Of a DNA stretch of 64,000 bases, positions 42,775 through 50,285 are shown piece by piece. The notes below the pieces were generated by a model that worked only from the letters and a program-made list of their open reading frames with translations, did no database searches and was not told where the DNA came from. The position numbers were made by a program, and so were the translations under genes. This DNA is from Streptomyces finlayi (GTDB lineage Bacteria > Actinomycetota > Actinomycetes > Streptomycetales > Streptomycetaceae): NCBI RefSeq assembly GCF_014216315.1, contig NZ_CP045702.1, positions 1,302,001 through 1,366,000 of the forward strand, read 5' to 3'. Position 1 is the stretch's first letter. Every line of letters begins with the position of its first letter.

Positions 42775-43305
42775 TCATGGCGGGCCCGTCGCCGAACCCG
42801 CGGGACCGTGGAGCACCCCGAACGGACCGTCCCGCTCGCGTTCCCTCTCCGCCTCCCTCTCCTCCTCGCGCTCCGCGAGGCGTCTCAGCATCCCGTGCAC
42901 CCGGTCGACCGACTCGTCCGCCGCGTCTATCGCCTCGATGCACTGCCAGTAGAGACCCTCCTCGTCGGTGTCACAGGCGACCCCGACCAGCGCGATCCCC
43001 ACCTCGCCGAGCAGCGCCACCAGAGCCGTCAACGAGCTCTGCACATCCGTCACTTCGGTGAGCTGAGAGGCCCGTGTCCCACCGGAGAGCACCATCGGGT
43101 GGTCGAGGGCCGAGCCCACCCGGCCGCCGGCCTCACTCAGGCCGCGCGCCTCGCCACGTAACTCCACGGGCCCGCTCAGGACCAGCCGGCTGCCCACCGT
43201 CCTGGCGAGGGCCTGTGCCTGCCACGCCTCCGCCATCACGTTCAGCGAGCCCCGGCTCTCCGCCAGAGCACGGCGGCCGGCCTCGATCAGTCGCTCCGCT
43301 TCCAC
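42775..43305 (-). CDS. DUF6099-like small protein
   Basis: A 176-residue protein started at GTG 43303-43305 (VEAERLIEAGRRALAE) with GGGGGA upstream. It is largely alpha-helical, with AEAWQAQALARTVGSRLVLS near residue 25, and ends with a charged Glu/Arg-rich helix (REEEREAERERERDG). It resembles the Streptomyces family DUF6099, function unknown. No membrane segment or catalytic motif is seen. Confidence 0.65.
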   Translation of the reverse strand: MEAERLIEAGRRALAESRGSLNVMAEAWQAQALARTVGSRLVLSGPVELRGEARGLSEAGGRVGSALDHPMVLSGGTRASQLTEVTDVQSSLTALVALLGEVGIALVGVACDTDEEGLYWQCIEAIDAADESVDRVHGMLRRLAEREEEREAERERERDGPFGVLHGPAGSATGPP

Positions 43306-43429
43306 GTCATTCCCCCGTCCGCACGAAAACCCGCTCACCTCTTCCATTACCCACAGTGAGGTAGCGAGCACCGGAAGAACAGAGGAATTCGGAAATCTGT
43401 GGACACCAAATCGACTGTGGACAACTCGA

Positions 43430-43789
43430 TCACTCCGAAGAGTGACCACGGTCGGGTTCCGGGCGCTCCACGACCGGGAAGCGCACCTCGTTCCTGTCGA
43501 TCTTGGCCGTCAGGGCGGCCAGCGGATCGATCCCCAGCACCTCGCAGAACTGCAGGAGATACGCGAGCACGTCCGCGACCTCGTCGGCGACGCGATGCGC
43601 CGTCTCCGCGTTCTCCATCACCCGCGCCGACTGTTCCGGCGTCAGCCACTGGAAGATCTCGACCAGTTCGGACGCCTCGACACTCAGCGCCGCCACCAGA
43701 TTCTTAGGGGTGTGGTACTGCTCCCAGTCCCGTGCCGCGGCGAACGCCGCCAGCCGCCGCTGAAGTCCCGCCACATCGAGTTCCGTCAC
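43430..43789 (-). CDS. MazG-like nucleotide pyrophosphohydrolase
   Basis: A 119-residue all-alpha NTP pyrophosphohydrolase of the compact MazG/RS21-C6 type. Metal-binding acidic motifs are visible in LSVEASELVEIFQWL (ExxE) and the second helix RVADEVADVLAYLLQF (ExxD). A start-proximal RDWEQYHTPKNLVAAL is typical of the dCTPase-like subgroup. It probably hydrolyses non-canonical or excess (d)NTPs to the monophosphate. It lies downstream of the SepF-like gene, separated by a possible terminator hairpin. Confidence 0.88.
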   Translation of the reverse strand: MTELDVAGLQRRLAAFAAARDWEQYHTPKNLVAALSVEASELVEIFQWLTPEQSARVMENAETAHRVADEVADVLAYLLQFCEVLGIDPLAALTAKIDRNEVRFPVVERPEPDRGHSSE

Positions 43790-43813
43790 GGTCCCAGGTC
43801 TACCACTGCGGCT

Positions 43814-43854
43814 CCGGGCGCCTCACGGGCACACCACAGCCCCGGGGCGCCCGG
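43814..43854 (-). terminator. Possible hairpin after the SepF-like gene
   Basis: CCGGGCGCC (43814-43822) pairs with 43846-43854 over a 23-nt loop, 10 bp beyond the SepF-like stop and just before the mazG-like start. The loop is long and no T run follows. Confidence 0.35.
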
Positions 43855-43863
43855 ACGCGCCGC

Positions 43864-44268
43864 CTACGCGTGCGGAACGCCCGCCGCCGCGACTCCCTCG
43901 ACCTCCATGCCGACCGGGGCCAGCAGGAACACATTGCGGTCGACGCGGTGCATGGCACTGCCGAGCCCGAAGACCACACCGCTGCTGAAGTCGAGGATGC
44001 GCTTGGCCACATCGGTCTCCGCCGCGGTCAGATCCAGCAGCACCGGAATCTGCGCGACGAGGTACTCCGCGACTTCGCGGGCGTCCGCGAACACCTGGAC
44101 CCGCAGCACGACCAGCCGCCGCTGCTCGGCCACCGGCTCCTCCGGGACCGCGCGGTGGTCGACCCTCGAAGGCCACTCGTTGCGGCCGCGCAGGGGTACG
44201 ACCTGGGCGAGCCCTTCCCACTGTTCGTCGGTGGCGTCGTACCTGTCGTACCTGTCGTACCTGCTCAC
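43864..44268 (-). CDS. SepF-like cell division protein paralogue
   Basis: A 134-residue protein with a GTG start at 44266-44268. The C-terminal about 85 residues match the SepF core (VVLRVQVFADAREVAEYLVA, DLTAAETDVAKRILDFSSG, VVFGLGSAMHRVDRNVFLLAP). SepF links FtsZ to the membrane. The N-terminus here is only about 45 residues, starts with a SRYDRYDRYD repeat coded by three 9-bp units, and lacks the amphipathic helix of canonical SepF. This suggests a SepF-like accessory paralogue rather than the essential division protein, which normally lies in the dcw cluster. Confidence 0.8.
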   Translation of the reverse strand: MSRYDRYDRYDATDEQWEGLAQVVPLRGRNEWPSRVDHRAVPEEPVAEQRRLVVLRVQVFADAREVAEYLVAQIPVLLDLTAAETDVAKRILDFSSGVVFGLGSAMHRVDRNVFLLAPVGMEVEGVAAAGVPHA

Positions 44269-44324
44269 AGGGCCACCCCGTCCGTACGCCGGTTGACTGC
44301 GCGCCGGCTGCGCTCACTGTTCAT
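44265..44324 (-). CDS. Possible 19-residue leader peptide upstream of the SepF-like gene
   Basis: ATG 44322-44324 opens a 19-codon frame whose TGA overlaps the GTG of the SepF-like gene (GTGA). GGGAGA lies upstream. The peptide is basic (MNSERSRRAVNRRTDGVAL). It could be a coupling leader, but the length makes chance likely. Confidence 0.25.
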   Translation of the reverse strand: MNSERSRRAVNRRTDGVAL

Positions 44325-44392
44325 CAGGCAAGTCTCCCGCCTCTCACCCGTTCGGCGTACCACCGACACGGGCACGGTACGGACTCGGCCGC

Positions 44393-45208
44393 TCAGACCG
44401 CGATGACGGCGACTCCCGCCTCGGCGAAGCGTGCCGTCGCCTCCGGGGTGATACCGGAGTCGGTCACCAGCACATCGACCTGCCCGAGATCACAGACGCG
44501 GGCGAAGGCCCGCTTGCCGATCTTCGAGGAGTCCGCGGCGACGACCACACGCTGCGCCCGCTCGGCCAGGAGCCTGTTGATGCTGGCCTCGCCCTCGTGA
44601 TGGACGTACGCCCCGCGCTCGATGTCGATCGCGTTGACACCCAGGACCGCGATGTCCAGCGTGATCTCGCCCATCACACCACTGGCCAGCGGACCCGTCA
44701 GCTCGTACGACTGCGGCCGGGCGACCCCGCCGGTCACGACCAGCTTGATCTGCGGCCGGATCACGAGTTCGTTGGCGATGTTCAGCGCGTTGGTCACGAC
44801 GGTCAGCGTGGGCTGGCCGCCCGCCGACGCCCCCGTCTCGCCCACGATGTCAGGGCGCAGGGCCAGCGCCCTGGCCACCTCGGTGATCGTGGTGCCGCCG
44901 GTCAGGCCCACCACCTCACCCACGGCCACCAGTTCGGAGGCGGCGCGGCCGATGGCCTGCTTCTCCGGCGCGTGCCGGCCCGTCTTGTAGCGGAGAGCCA
45001 GTTCGTACGAGACACCATGGGCGACTGCTCCGCCGCGGGTCCGGGTGAGCAGGTGCTGCTCGGCGAGCTGGTCGAGATCGCGGCGGATCGTCGCCGCCGA
45101 AACGTCCAGGGCCGCCGCGGCGTCCTCGACCTCGACCCGGCCGTTCTTTCCGACCAGTTCCAGCAATGCGTCCCACCGGGCGTCCCTGGCCACGAGTGTG
45201 CTCCTCAC
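44393..45208 (-). CDS. DeoR/GlpR-family transcriptional regulator
   Basis: A 271-residue sugar-type repressor. I start it at GTG 45206-45208 (VRSTLVARDARWDALLELV) behind AGGACAG; the downstream GTG of LVARDARW is an alternative. The N-terminal DeoR helix-turn-helix has VEDAAAALDVSAATIRRDLDQL and the following LTRTRGGAVA; the C-terminal DeoRC sensor domain has AIGRAASELVAVGEVVGLTGGTTITEVARAL and VVAADSSKIGKRAF. DeoR-type sensors bind phosphorylated sugars. Divergent transcription from a SIS-domain gene suggests control of amino-sugar or phosphosugar metabolism. Confidence 0.9.
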   Translation of the reverse strand: MRSTLVARDARWDALLELVGKNGRVEVEDAAAALDVSAATIRRDLDQLAEQHLLTRTRGGAVAHGVSYELALRYKTGRHAPEKQAIGRAASELVAVGEVVGLTGGTTITEVARALALRPDIVGETGASAGGQPTLTVVTNALNIANELVIRPQIKLVVTGGVARPQSYELTGPLASGVMGEITLDIAVLGVNAIDIERGAYVHHEGEASINRLLAERAQRVVVAADSSKIGKRAFARVCDLGQVDVLVTDSGITPEATARFAEAGVAVIAV

Positions 45209-45311
45209 CTGTCCTGCCTGCGGCACCACGTTTCCCGGGAACGCGGTCGCCGGGCGCCGGACAGCGCAAGCGTCGCACAGGCTGTCCGCACCCGGTTCCC
45301 CCCACTACTAC

Positions 45312-45359
45312 ATGCTTGTTTCTGCTCGATGTGAGGCTGTAACGTGCAAATTCAAGCAT
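45312..45359. promoter_or_regulatory. Candidate operator pair between the DeoR regulator and the SIS gene
   Basis: ATGCTTG at 45312-45318 and its inverse CAAGCAT at 45353-45359 are separated by 34 bp, with centres about 41 bp apart (near four helical turns). They flank a possible promoter for the SIS gene (TTGTTT and TAACGT spaced 18 bp). The local sequence is AT-richer than its surroundings. Confidence 0.45.
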
Positions 45360-45395
45360 CACGCTCATCGTTCACCCCAACCAGATGGAGCAGAC

Positions 45396-46280
45396 GTGTC
45401 CTTTGCAGCGAGCGAGACAGCCAGCCAGCCCGCGTGCTGGCGCCGCGCCGCGGAGCTGGCGGGTGACCGGGCGGACGCCCTGCCCGCCACCGGCGAACGC
45501 ATCGCGGTCGTCGGCTGCGGCACCTCCTTCTACATGGCGCAGGCCTACGCCTCGCTCCGCGAGGACGCCGGGCTGGGCGAGAGCCACGCCTTCGCCGCTT
45601 CCGAGTTCCCCTCCGGGCGCAGGTACGACCGTGTCGTGGCGCTGACCCGCTCGGGTACGACGACCGAGGTACTGGAACTGCTCACCGGGCTCAGCGGCAC
45701 CACGCGCACCGTCGCCCTCACGGCGGACCCGGCCACGCCGGTCATGACGGCCGCCGACGACGTCGTCGTACTGGACTTCGCCGACGAACAGTCCGTCGTG
45801 CAGACCCGGTTCGCGACCACCGTGCTCACCCTGCTCCGCGCCCACCTCGGGCTGCACACGGAGCAGGCGGTACGGGACGCCGAGACGGCGCTCGCCGATC
45901 CGCTGCCCGAAGGGCTCCTGGACTGCGCGCAGTTCACGTTCCTGGGCCGGGGCTGGACGGTGGGCCTCGCCAACGAGGCGGCGCTCAAGATGAAGGAGGC
46001 GTCCCTGTCCTGGACGGAGTCGTACCCGGCGATGGAGTACCGCCACGGACCCATCAGCATCTCCACCACGGGGACCGCCACCTGGATGTTCGGGCCGGCT
46101 CCGGAAGGTCTGGCACAGCAGGTGCTCGACACCGGCGCCCGCTGGATCGACAGTGGCCTCGACCCGCTGGCCGACCTCGTGCGTGTCCAGCGACTGGCGA
46201 TCGCCCGGGCACTCGCGGGCGGCCTGGACCCGGATCTCCCGCGGCACCTGACGCGCTCGGTGGTCCTCAGCAGGAGCTGA
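45396..46280 (+). CDS. SIS-domain phosphosugar isomerase/deaminase-like protein
   Basis: A 294-residue protein with GTG start at 45396 and GGAG six bases upstream. Two SIS domains: RIAVVGCGTSFYMAQAYASL with LTRSGTTTEVLELL in the first, FLGRGWTVGLANEAALKMKEASLSWTESYPAMEYRHGP in the second. This is the pattern of GlmS isomerase domains and AgaS/FrlB proteins, without the glutaminase domain. It probably acts on an amino-sugar or fructosamine phosphate. The divergent DeoR regulator supports a catabolic role. It ends before a strong terminator. Confidence 0.85.
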   Translation: MSFAASETASQPACWRRAAELAGDRADALPATGERIAVVGCGTSFYMAQAYASLREDAGLGESHAFAASEFPSGRRYDRVVALTRSGTTTEVLELLTGLSGTTRTVALTADPATPVMTAADDVVVLDFADEQSVVQTRFATTVLTLLRAHLGLHTEQAVRDAETALADPLPEGLLDCAQFTFLGRGWTVGLANEAALKMKEASLSWTESYPAMEYRHGPISISTTGTATWMFGPAPEGLAQQVLDTGARWIDSGLDPLADLVRVQRLAIARALAGGLDPDLPRHLTRSVVLSRS

Positions 46281-46324
46281 CTCCGTCCGACGGCGGGCCG
46301 GTGGGGTCCGGACGCCGAAAGGAC

Positions 46325-46363
46325 GCGGGGTGGGAGGGCGCACCGGCAGCCCTCCCACCCCGC
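46325..46363. terminator. Strong bidirectional terminator hairpin
   Basis: A perfect 15-bp stem (46325-46339 with 46349-46363) with a 9-nt loop lies between the convergent SIS gene and the acidic-repeat gene, 45 and 20 bp from their stops. Confidence 0.75.
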
Positions 46364-46382
46364 ACACGGTTGACCCCGCGAC

Positions 46383-46961
46383 TCAGGACTCCTCGAAGTA
46401 GGCGTCCAGCGCCTCGTCGAGCCGCGCCGGCCATTCCTTGAGGGTGCTCCGCGAGGCGGCTTCGACCTCGGCGTTGAACCAACGGCGGCTCGACACGTGG
46501 ACCGTGACGGTGAACCGGCGCCCGAAGCGAGCGGTCCTGACCTCGACGGCGCCGATCTCGTCCCAGGTGAAATCGGCCTCCTGGTCGTCCAGCCGGAACC
46601 GGATACCGGAGTGGTCGGCCCGGATGGAGCCACGACGGTCACTGACCTCGAAAACAGGCCCGTCACCCTCGACGTCCGTGTCCGGTCCTGCCTCCGCTAC
46701 CGGTTCCGTTTCCGATTCCGGTTCCGTTACGGCTTCCGCCACCTCGCCCGCCTCGTCCGCCTCGTCCGCCTCGTCCGCCTCGTCCGCCTCGTCCGCCTCC
46801 TCCGACGGCTCGGCGACGACCGCGTCCTCGGCGAGGGAGTCGGCGGGCTCCACGTCTTCCTCCGTCCGCGCCGTGCCAGGGGCCGTGAGGCCGGGGATGA
46901 ACGCCGGGTCGGTGCCTGCGGCGAACTCGGGTCGGGTCTTCGAATCTATGCGCTGCTCCAC
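46383..46961 (-). CDS. Acidic-repeat protein with a C-terminal PH-like domain
   Basis: A 192-residue protein; I start at GTG 46959-46961 (VEQRIDSKTRPEFAAG), with no clear SD. Residues about 50-110 are low-complexity acidic sequence, including five Glu-Ala-Asp units coded by 9-bp tandem repeats (46749-46797). The last about 75 residues (SIRADHSGIRFRLDDQEADFTW to FTVTVHVSSRRWFNAEVEA) form a small beta-rich domain like the PH-type domains of actinobacterial hypotheticals. No catalytic residues or membrane segments. Function unknown. Confidence 0.65.
   Translation of the reverse strand: MEQRIDSKTRPEFAAGTDPAFIPGLTAPGTARTEEDVEPADSLAEDAVVAEPSEEADEADEADEADEADEAGEVAEAVTEPESETEPVAEAGPDTDVEGDGPVFEVSDRRGSIRADHSGIRFRLDDQEADFTWDEIGAVEVRTARFGRRFTVTVHVSSRRWFNAEVEAASRSTLKEWPARLDEALDAYFEES
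46749..46797. repeat. 9-bp tandem repeat inside the acidic-repeat gene
   Basis: About five copies of CGCCTCGTC on the plus strand encode Glu-Ala-Asp units on the minus strand. Such in-frame repeats change length by slippage. Confidence 0.7.
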
Positions 46962-47026
46962 GGCGGGCAGTATGGACGACGAACCTGTACGAGGCCAGTG
47001 GCGACCGCCACCGGAGGGTGCGGAGG

Positions 47027-48091
47027 CTACAGGACTCCCCTCCTCCACTCGCGGGTCAGCAGGTAGCCGAGGTACGCGCCGCCGATGGCCATCGTGTAGA
47101 TGCCCACGGGGAGGTTGTCGAAGAGCGGCAGCTGCTGGGCCGCGAGATCGGCCAGTACGAGCAGCAGCGCGCCGGTCACCGCGGACAGCAGGAGGTGCGG
47201 CCCGGACACCCTCGTGAGGCGTTTGGCGATCTGAGGGGCGGTCAGCGCGATGAAGGCGATGGGGCCCGCCACGCTCACGGCGCCCGCGCACAGCACGATC
47301 GCGAGGAGCACGGCGGCCGTCTTGGTCTTCTGCGGTTCGGAGCCGAGGCCCGCCGCGATGTCGTCGCCCATCTCGCCGATGTCGAGCCGCCGGGCGATCA
47401 GCGCGCACAGCGGGGCCGCGGCGAGCAGCACCAGCCAGATCGCGCTCGCGTCGTCCCAGGCCCTCGCCGAGAGGCTGCCGTTGACGTACGCCGCGAGGAC
47501 CGACGCCTGGTCCCGTTCCATCGCGTAGACGACGTACTGCGTGATGGCCGTGCAGACGGCCGCGACACCGATTCCCGCCACGACGAGCCGGGCGGGATTG
47601 CGGAAGCCCGTACCGGTGGACACGTAGACCAGCAGCATGGCGAGCAGCGCTCCGGCGAGAGCTCCCAGGGAGACGGGCACCGTGTCCGGCAGCATGAGCG
47701 CGACGATGGCGGCGCCCGCGCCCGCCCCGGAACCGAGCCCGATCACGTCGGGGCTGCCGAGGGGGTTACGGGTCACGGACTGGAACAGTGCTCCGGACAG
47801 GCCCAGCGCCGCTCCCGTACCGAGGGCGACGACGAGGCGGGGGCCGCGCAGGCGTTCCAGTACGAACGCGTCCTTGCCCTCCGCTCCGCCCGTGAGCGCC
47901 CCGGCCAGGTCGGCGAGCGGGATGCCGAGCCGGCCGAGCGTCAGCGTGGCGGTCGCGGCTCCCGCCGTCAGGAGCACAAGGACGAGGGCGGTGACGACGG
48001 AGACCCGCCGGACGGGCACCGCGACGGTGCGGCCGAGGGTCAGGAAGCCCCGGGGTGAGGCGGTACGGAAGCCCGCCTGGTCGGCCGTCAT
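47027..48091 (-). CDS. Iron-siderophore ABC transporter permease (FecD-like)
   Basis: A 354-residue FecCD-family permease with about ten membrane segments. Start ATG 48089-48091 (MTADQAGFRTASPRG) overlaps the stop of the partner permease by 4 bp. Family landmarks: LRGPRLVVALGTGAALGLSGALFQSVTRNPLGSPDVIGL, GPIAFIALTAPQIAKRL and the C-terminal VGIYTMAIGGAYLGYLL. It forms the heterodimeric channel for ferric siderophore import. No ATPase gene follows, so the energising subunit must be encoded elsewhere. Confidence 0.92.
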   Translation of the reverse strand: MTADQAGFRTASPRGFLTLGRTVAVPVRRVSVVTALVLVLLTAGAATATLTLGRLGIPLADLAGALTGGAEGKDAFVLERLRGPRLVVALGTGAALGLSGALFQSVTRNPLGSPDVIGLGSGAGAGAAIVALMLPDTVPVSLGALAGALLAMLLVYVSTGTGFRNPARLVVAGIGVAAVCTAITQYVVYAMERDQASVLAAYVNGSLSARAWDDASAIWLVLLAAAPLCALIARRLDIGEMGDDIAAGLGSEPQKTKTAAVLLAIVLCAGAVSVAGPIAFIALTAPQIAKRLTRVSGPHLLLSAVTGALLLVLADLAAQQLPLFDNLPVGIYTMAIGGAYLGYLLTREWRRGVL

Positions 48092-49125
48092 GCGCTTCCC
48101 CTCATTCTGCGTACGGCGATGAGCAGCGCGGGCGCTCCGATGAACGCGGTCACGACGCCGACCATCAGTTCCTGCGGGCGCAGGACGATGCGGCCGACCA
48201 CGTCGGCCGCGAGCAGCAGCGTGGGTCCCGCGATGGCCGAGAAGGCGATCTGGAGACGGAAGTCCACGCCGACGAGGACCCGCACGACGTGCGGAACGGC
48301 CAGGCCGACGAAGGCGATGGGGCCGACGGCCGCCGTCGCCGCGGCACTGAGCAGTGTGGCCGCGAAGAGTCCGCCCGCGCGCACCCGGGCCGGATGCGCG
48401 CCGAGGGAGGCCGCGGTGGCGTCCCCGAGGGCGAGGGTGTTGAGGCCGGGTCCGAGCACCAGGGCGATGACGAAGCCGGTCGCGGCGAACGGCAGGACGG
48501 ACATGAAGACGTCGAAGTCCCGTCCGCCGAGCGCGCCGACGACCCAGTAGCGGTAGCTGTCGAACACCTTGGGCCTGCCCAGGGTGACGGCCTGGATGTA
48601 CGCCATCAGCACGGCGGACAGCACGGCGCCCGCCAGTACCAGCCGCACGAGACCCGTACTCCCTCCCGAGGAGCCGATGACATGGACGAGCACTCCGGCG
48701 ATCAGTGCCCCTGGCAGGGCCCACCACATGGTGGCGGTGCTGCCGGTGGCCCCGAAGAAGGCCGTCGCGGTGACGATGCTCGCCGAGGCACCCGCGTTGA
48801 TGCCGAGCAGTCCGGGATCGGCGAGGGGGTTACGGCTGACGCCCTGCATCAGGGTGCCCGCGACGGCGAGACAGAGCCCGGCCAGGACGCCGAGAGCGGT
48901 CCGCGGATAGCGGCTCTCGATGATGGTGGTGATGTTGGGGTCGGCGGCGCCGGAGAGGACGTCGACGACATCGCCGAACGAGGTCGACCTGCTGCCGTAC
49001 ATGACGCTCGCGCACAGGGCGAGCGCCAGGACGGCCAGTCCGAGGATCAGGATCGACGCACGCCGAGCGGCGCCGGTACGCGAGGTACCCGCGCCGCTCG
49101 GCGGTGCGTGTGTGGTGGTAGCCAT
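48088..49125 (-). CDS. Iron-siderophore ABC transporter permease (FecC-like)
   Basis: A 345-residue FecCD-family permease, start ATG 49123-49125. Landmarks: RYPRTALGVLAGLCLAVAGTLMQGVSRNPLADPGLLGINAG, GPIAFVGLAVPHVVRVLVG, and the C-terminal PQELMVGVVTAFIGAPALL. It lies 21 bp downstream of the binding-protein gene, in the order binding protein, permease, permease. Expression should follow the iron box upstream of the binding protein. Confidence 0.92.
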   Translation of the reverse strand: MATTTHAPPSGAGTSRTGAARRASILILGLAVLALALCASVMYGSRSTSFGDVVDVLSGAADPNITTIIESRYPRTALGVLAGLCLAVAGTLMQGVSRNPLADPGLLGINAGASASIVTATAFFGATGSTATMWWALPGALIAGVLVHVIGSSGGSTGLVRLVLAGAVLSAVLMAYIQAVTLGRPKVFDSYRYWVVGALGGRDFDVFMSVLPFAATGFVIALVLGPGLNTLALGDATAASLGAHPARVRAGGLFAATLLSAAATAAVGPIAFVGLAVPHVVRVLVGVDFRLQIAFSAIAGPTLLLAADVVGRIVLRPQELMVGVVTAFIGAPALLIAVRRMRGSA

Positions 49126-49146
49126 ACGGATGCCTGCGCTGCGTGG

Positions 49147-50190
49147 TTACTTGCCCGCGGCGGCGACGGCCTTGTCGATGACCGGGAGGTAGCGGTCGAT
49201 CACCCACGGCACGGTCAGCGGGTTGATGATCGAGGACGCGGTGACGAACGGGGTGTCGTCACTGGCGACGACCGCGCCCTTCCTGACCGCCGGGATGGCG
49301 CCGTACAGCGGCTGCGCCTCGATCTCCTTGCGGCTCTTGGCGTCCATGTAGAACGTGAAGACGAGGTCGCTGTCCTTCAGCTTCTCGGCGTTCTCCAGGC
49401 CGATGAGCGCCGAGTCGGTGCCCTCGGTCTCCTTGAACGTGTTCACCACCGGGTCGACGGTCAGTCCGAGGGAGGAGACCATCGTGACGCGCTGCTCCTC
49501 GGGCTTGAAGACGCCGAGGGTGCCGGGGCCGGTGTTGTAGATGTACGAGAAGGTGACGTCCTTGTAGTTCGGCCGGGTGGCCGCGGCGTCGGCGAGCTGC
49601 TTCTCGATCTTCGTCTTCAGACCCTTGGCGTCCTCGGTCCGGCCGAGGGCCTGGCCGATGATGTCGATCTGCTGGTCCCAGTCCGTGCTCCACGCCTGGT
49701 CCGGGTAGGCGACGGTCGGAGCGATGTCCTTGAGGATGTCGTACTGCTCCTGCGTGATACCCGACCACGGGGCGAGGATGACGTCCGGCTCCAGCTCGGT
49801 GATGGCCTCGATGTCGATGTCCTCACCGCCCGTGAACTGCTTGGGCAGCTTGTCGCCCGACTTCGTCACGGCCTCGTGGATCCACGGCAGGTAGCCGGTC
49901 TTGTCGCTGCCCCACTCGTAGCTCTCCATGCCCACCGGGGTGTGGCCGAGAGCGATCGCCGTCTCGGCGGAACCCTGGCCGAGGGTGACGATGCGTTCGG
50001 GCTTCGCGTCGATCTCCGCGGTGCCGAGTGCGTTCTTGATCGAGACGGGGAAGGAACCCTCACCCTTCGCCGAGGACTCCGTGGTCTTCTTCTCGTCGTC
50101 GCTGCCGGACGAGCAGCCGCCCAGGACGAGCGTGAGCGCGGCGGCGGTGGCTGCGATGGTGTGACGACGCAGGCGGGTGGACCCGAGCAT
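49147..50190 (-). CDS. Iron-siderophore ABC transporter substrate-binding lipoprotein
   Basis: A 347-residue lipoprotein: signal peptide with the lipobox LGGC at about residue 25, then a Ser/Lys-rich linker, then a class III periplasmic-binding fold (KPERIVTLGQGSAETAIALG, ITELEPDVILAPWSGITQEQYDIL, VTMVSSLGLTVDP, VTASSIINPLTVPWVIDRYLP). It captures a ferric siderophore and passes it to the FecCD-type permeases encoded downstream. Stop is TAA (49147-49149), rare in this window. An iron box lies 33 bp upstream of the start. Confidence 0.9.
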   Translation of the reverse strand: MLGSTRLRRHTIAATAAALTLVLGGCSSGSDDEKKTTESSAKGEGSFPVSIKNALGTAEIDAKPERIVTLGQGSAETAIALGHTPVGMESYEWGSDKTGYLPWIHEAVTKSGDKLPKQFTGGEDIDIEAITELEPDVILAPWSGITQEQYDILKDIAPTVAYPDQAWSTDWDQQIDIIGQALGRTEDAKGLKTKIEKQLADAAATRPNYKDVTFSYIYNTGPGTLGVFKPEEQRVTMVSSLGLTVDPVVNTFKETEGTDSALIGLENAEKLKDSDLVFTFYMDAKSRKEIEAQPLYGAIPAVRKGAVVASDDTPFVTASSIINPLTVPWVIDRYLPVIDKAVAAAGK

Positions 50191-50222
50191 TGGTGTTCCT
50201 CATGATTGGCGAACGGTGAGAG

Positions 50223-50241
50223 TTAGGCAAGCCTAAGCTAA
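50223..50241. promoter_or_regulatory. Iron box (DmdR/IdeR-type operator)
   Basis: The 19 bp TTAGGCAAGCCTAAGCTAA fit the actinobacterial iron box TTAGGTTAGGCTAACCTAA at most positions and contain the perfect half-site pair TTAGGC-AA-GCCTAA. It lies directly upstream of the binding-protein gene, so iron-dependent repression of the importer is expected. Confidence 0.85.
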
Positions 50242-50285
50242 TCATGTTTCCCGTCCGCGGCGGGGTCCCGTTATCGAACAGCCAC

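Noticed and set aside
48055..50205. Long plus-strand open frame opposite the siderophore importer
   Set aside because: Antisense to three clear FecCD/binding-protein genes and of antisense-type composition (Asp/Gly/Arg-rich).
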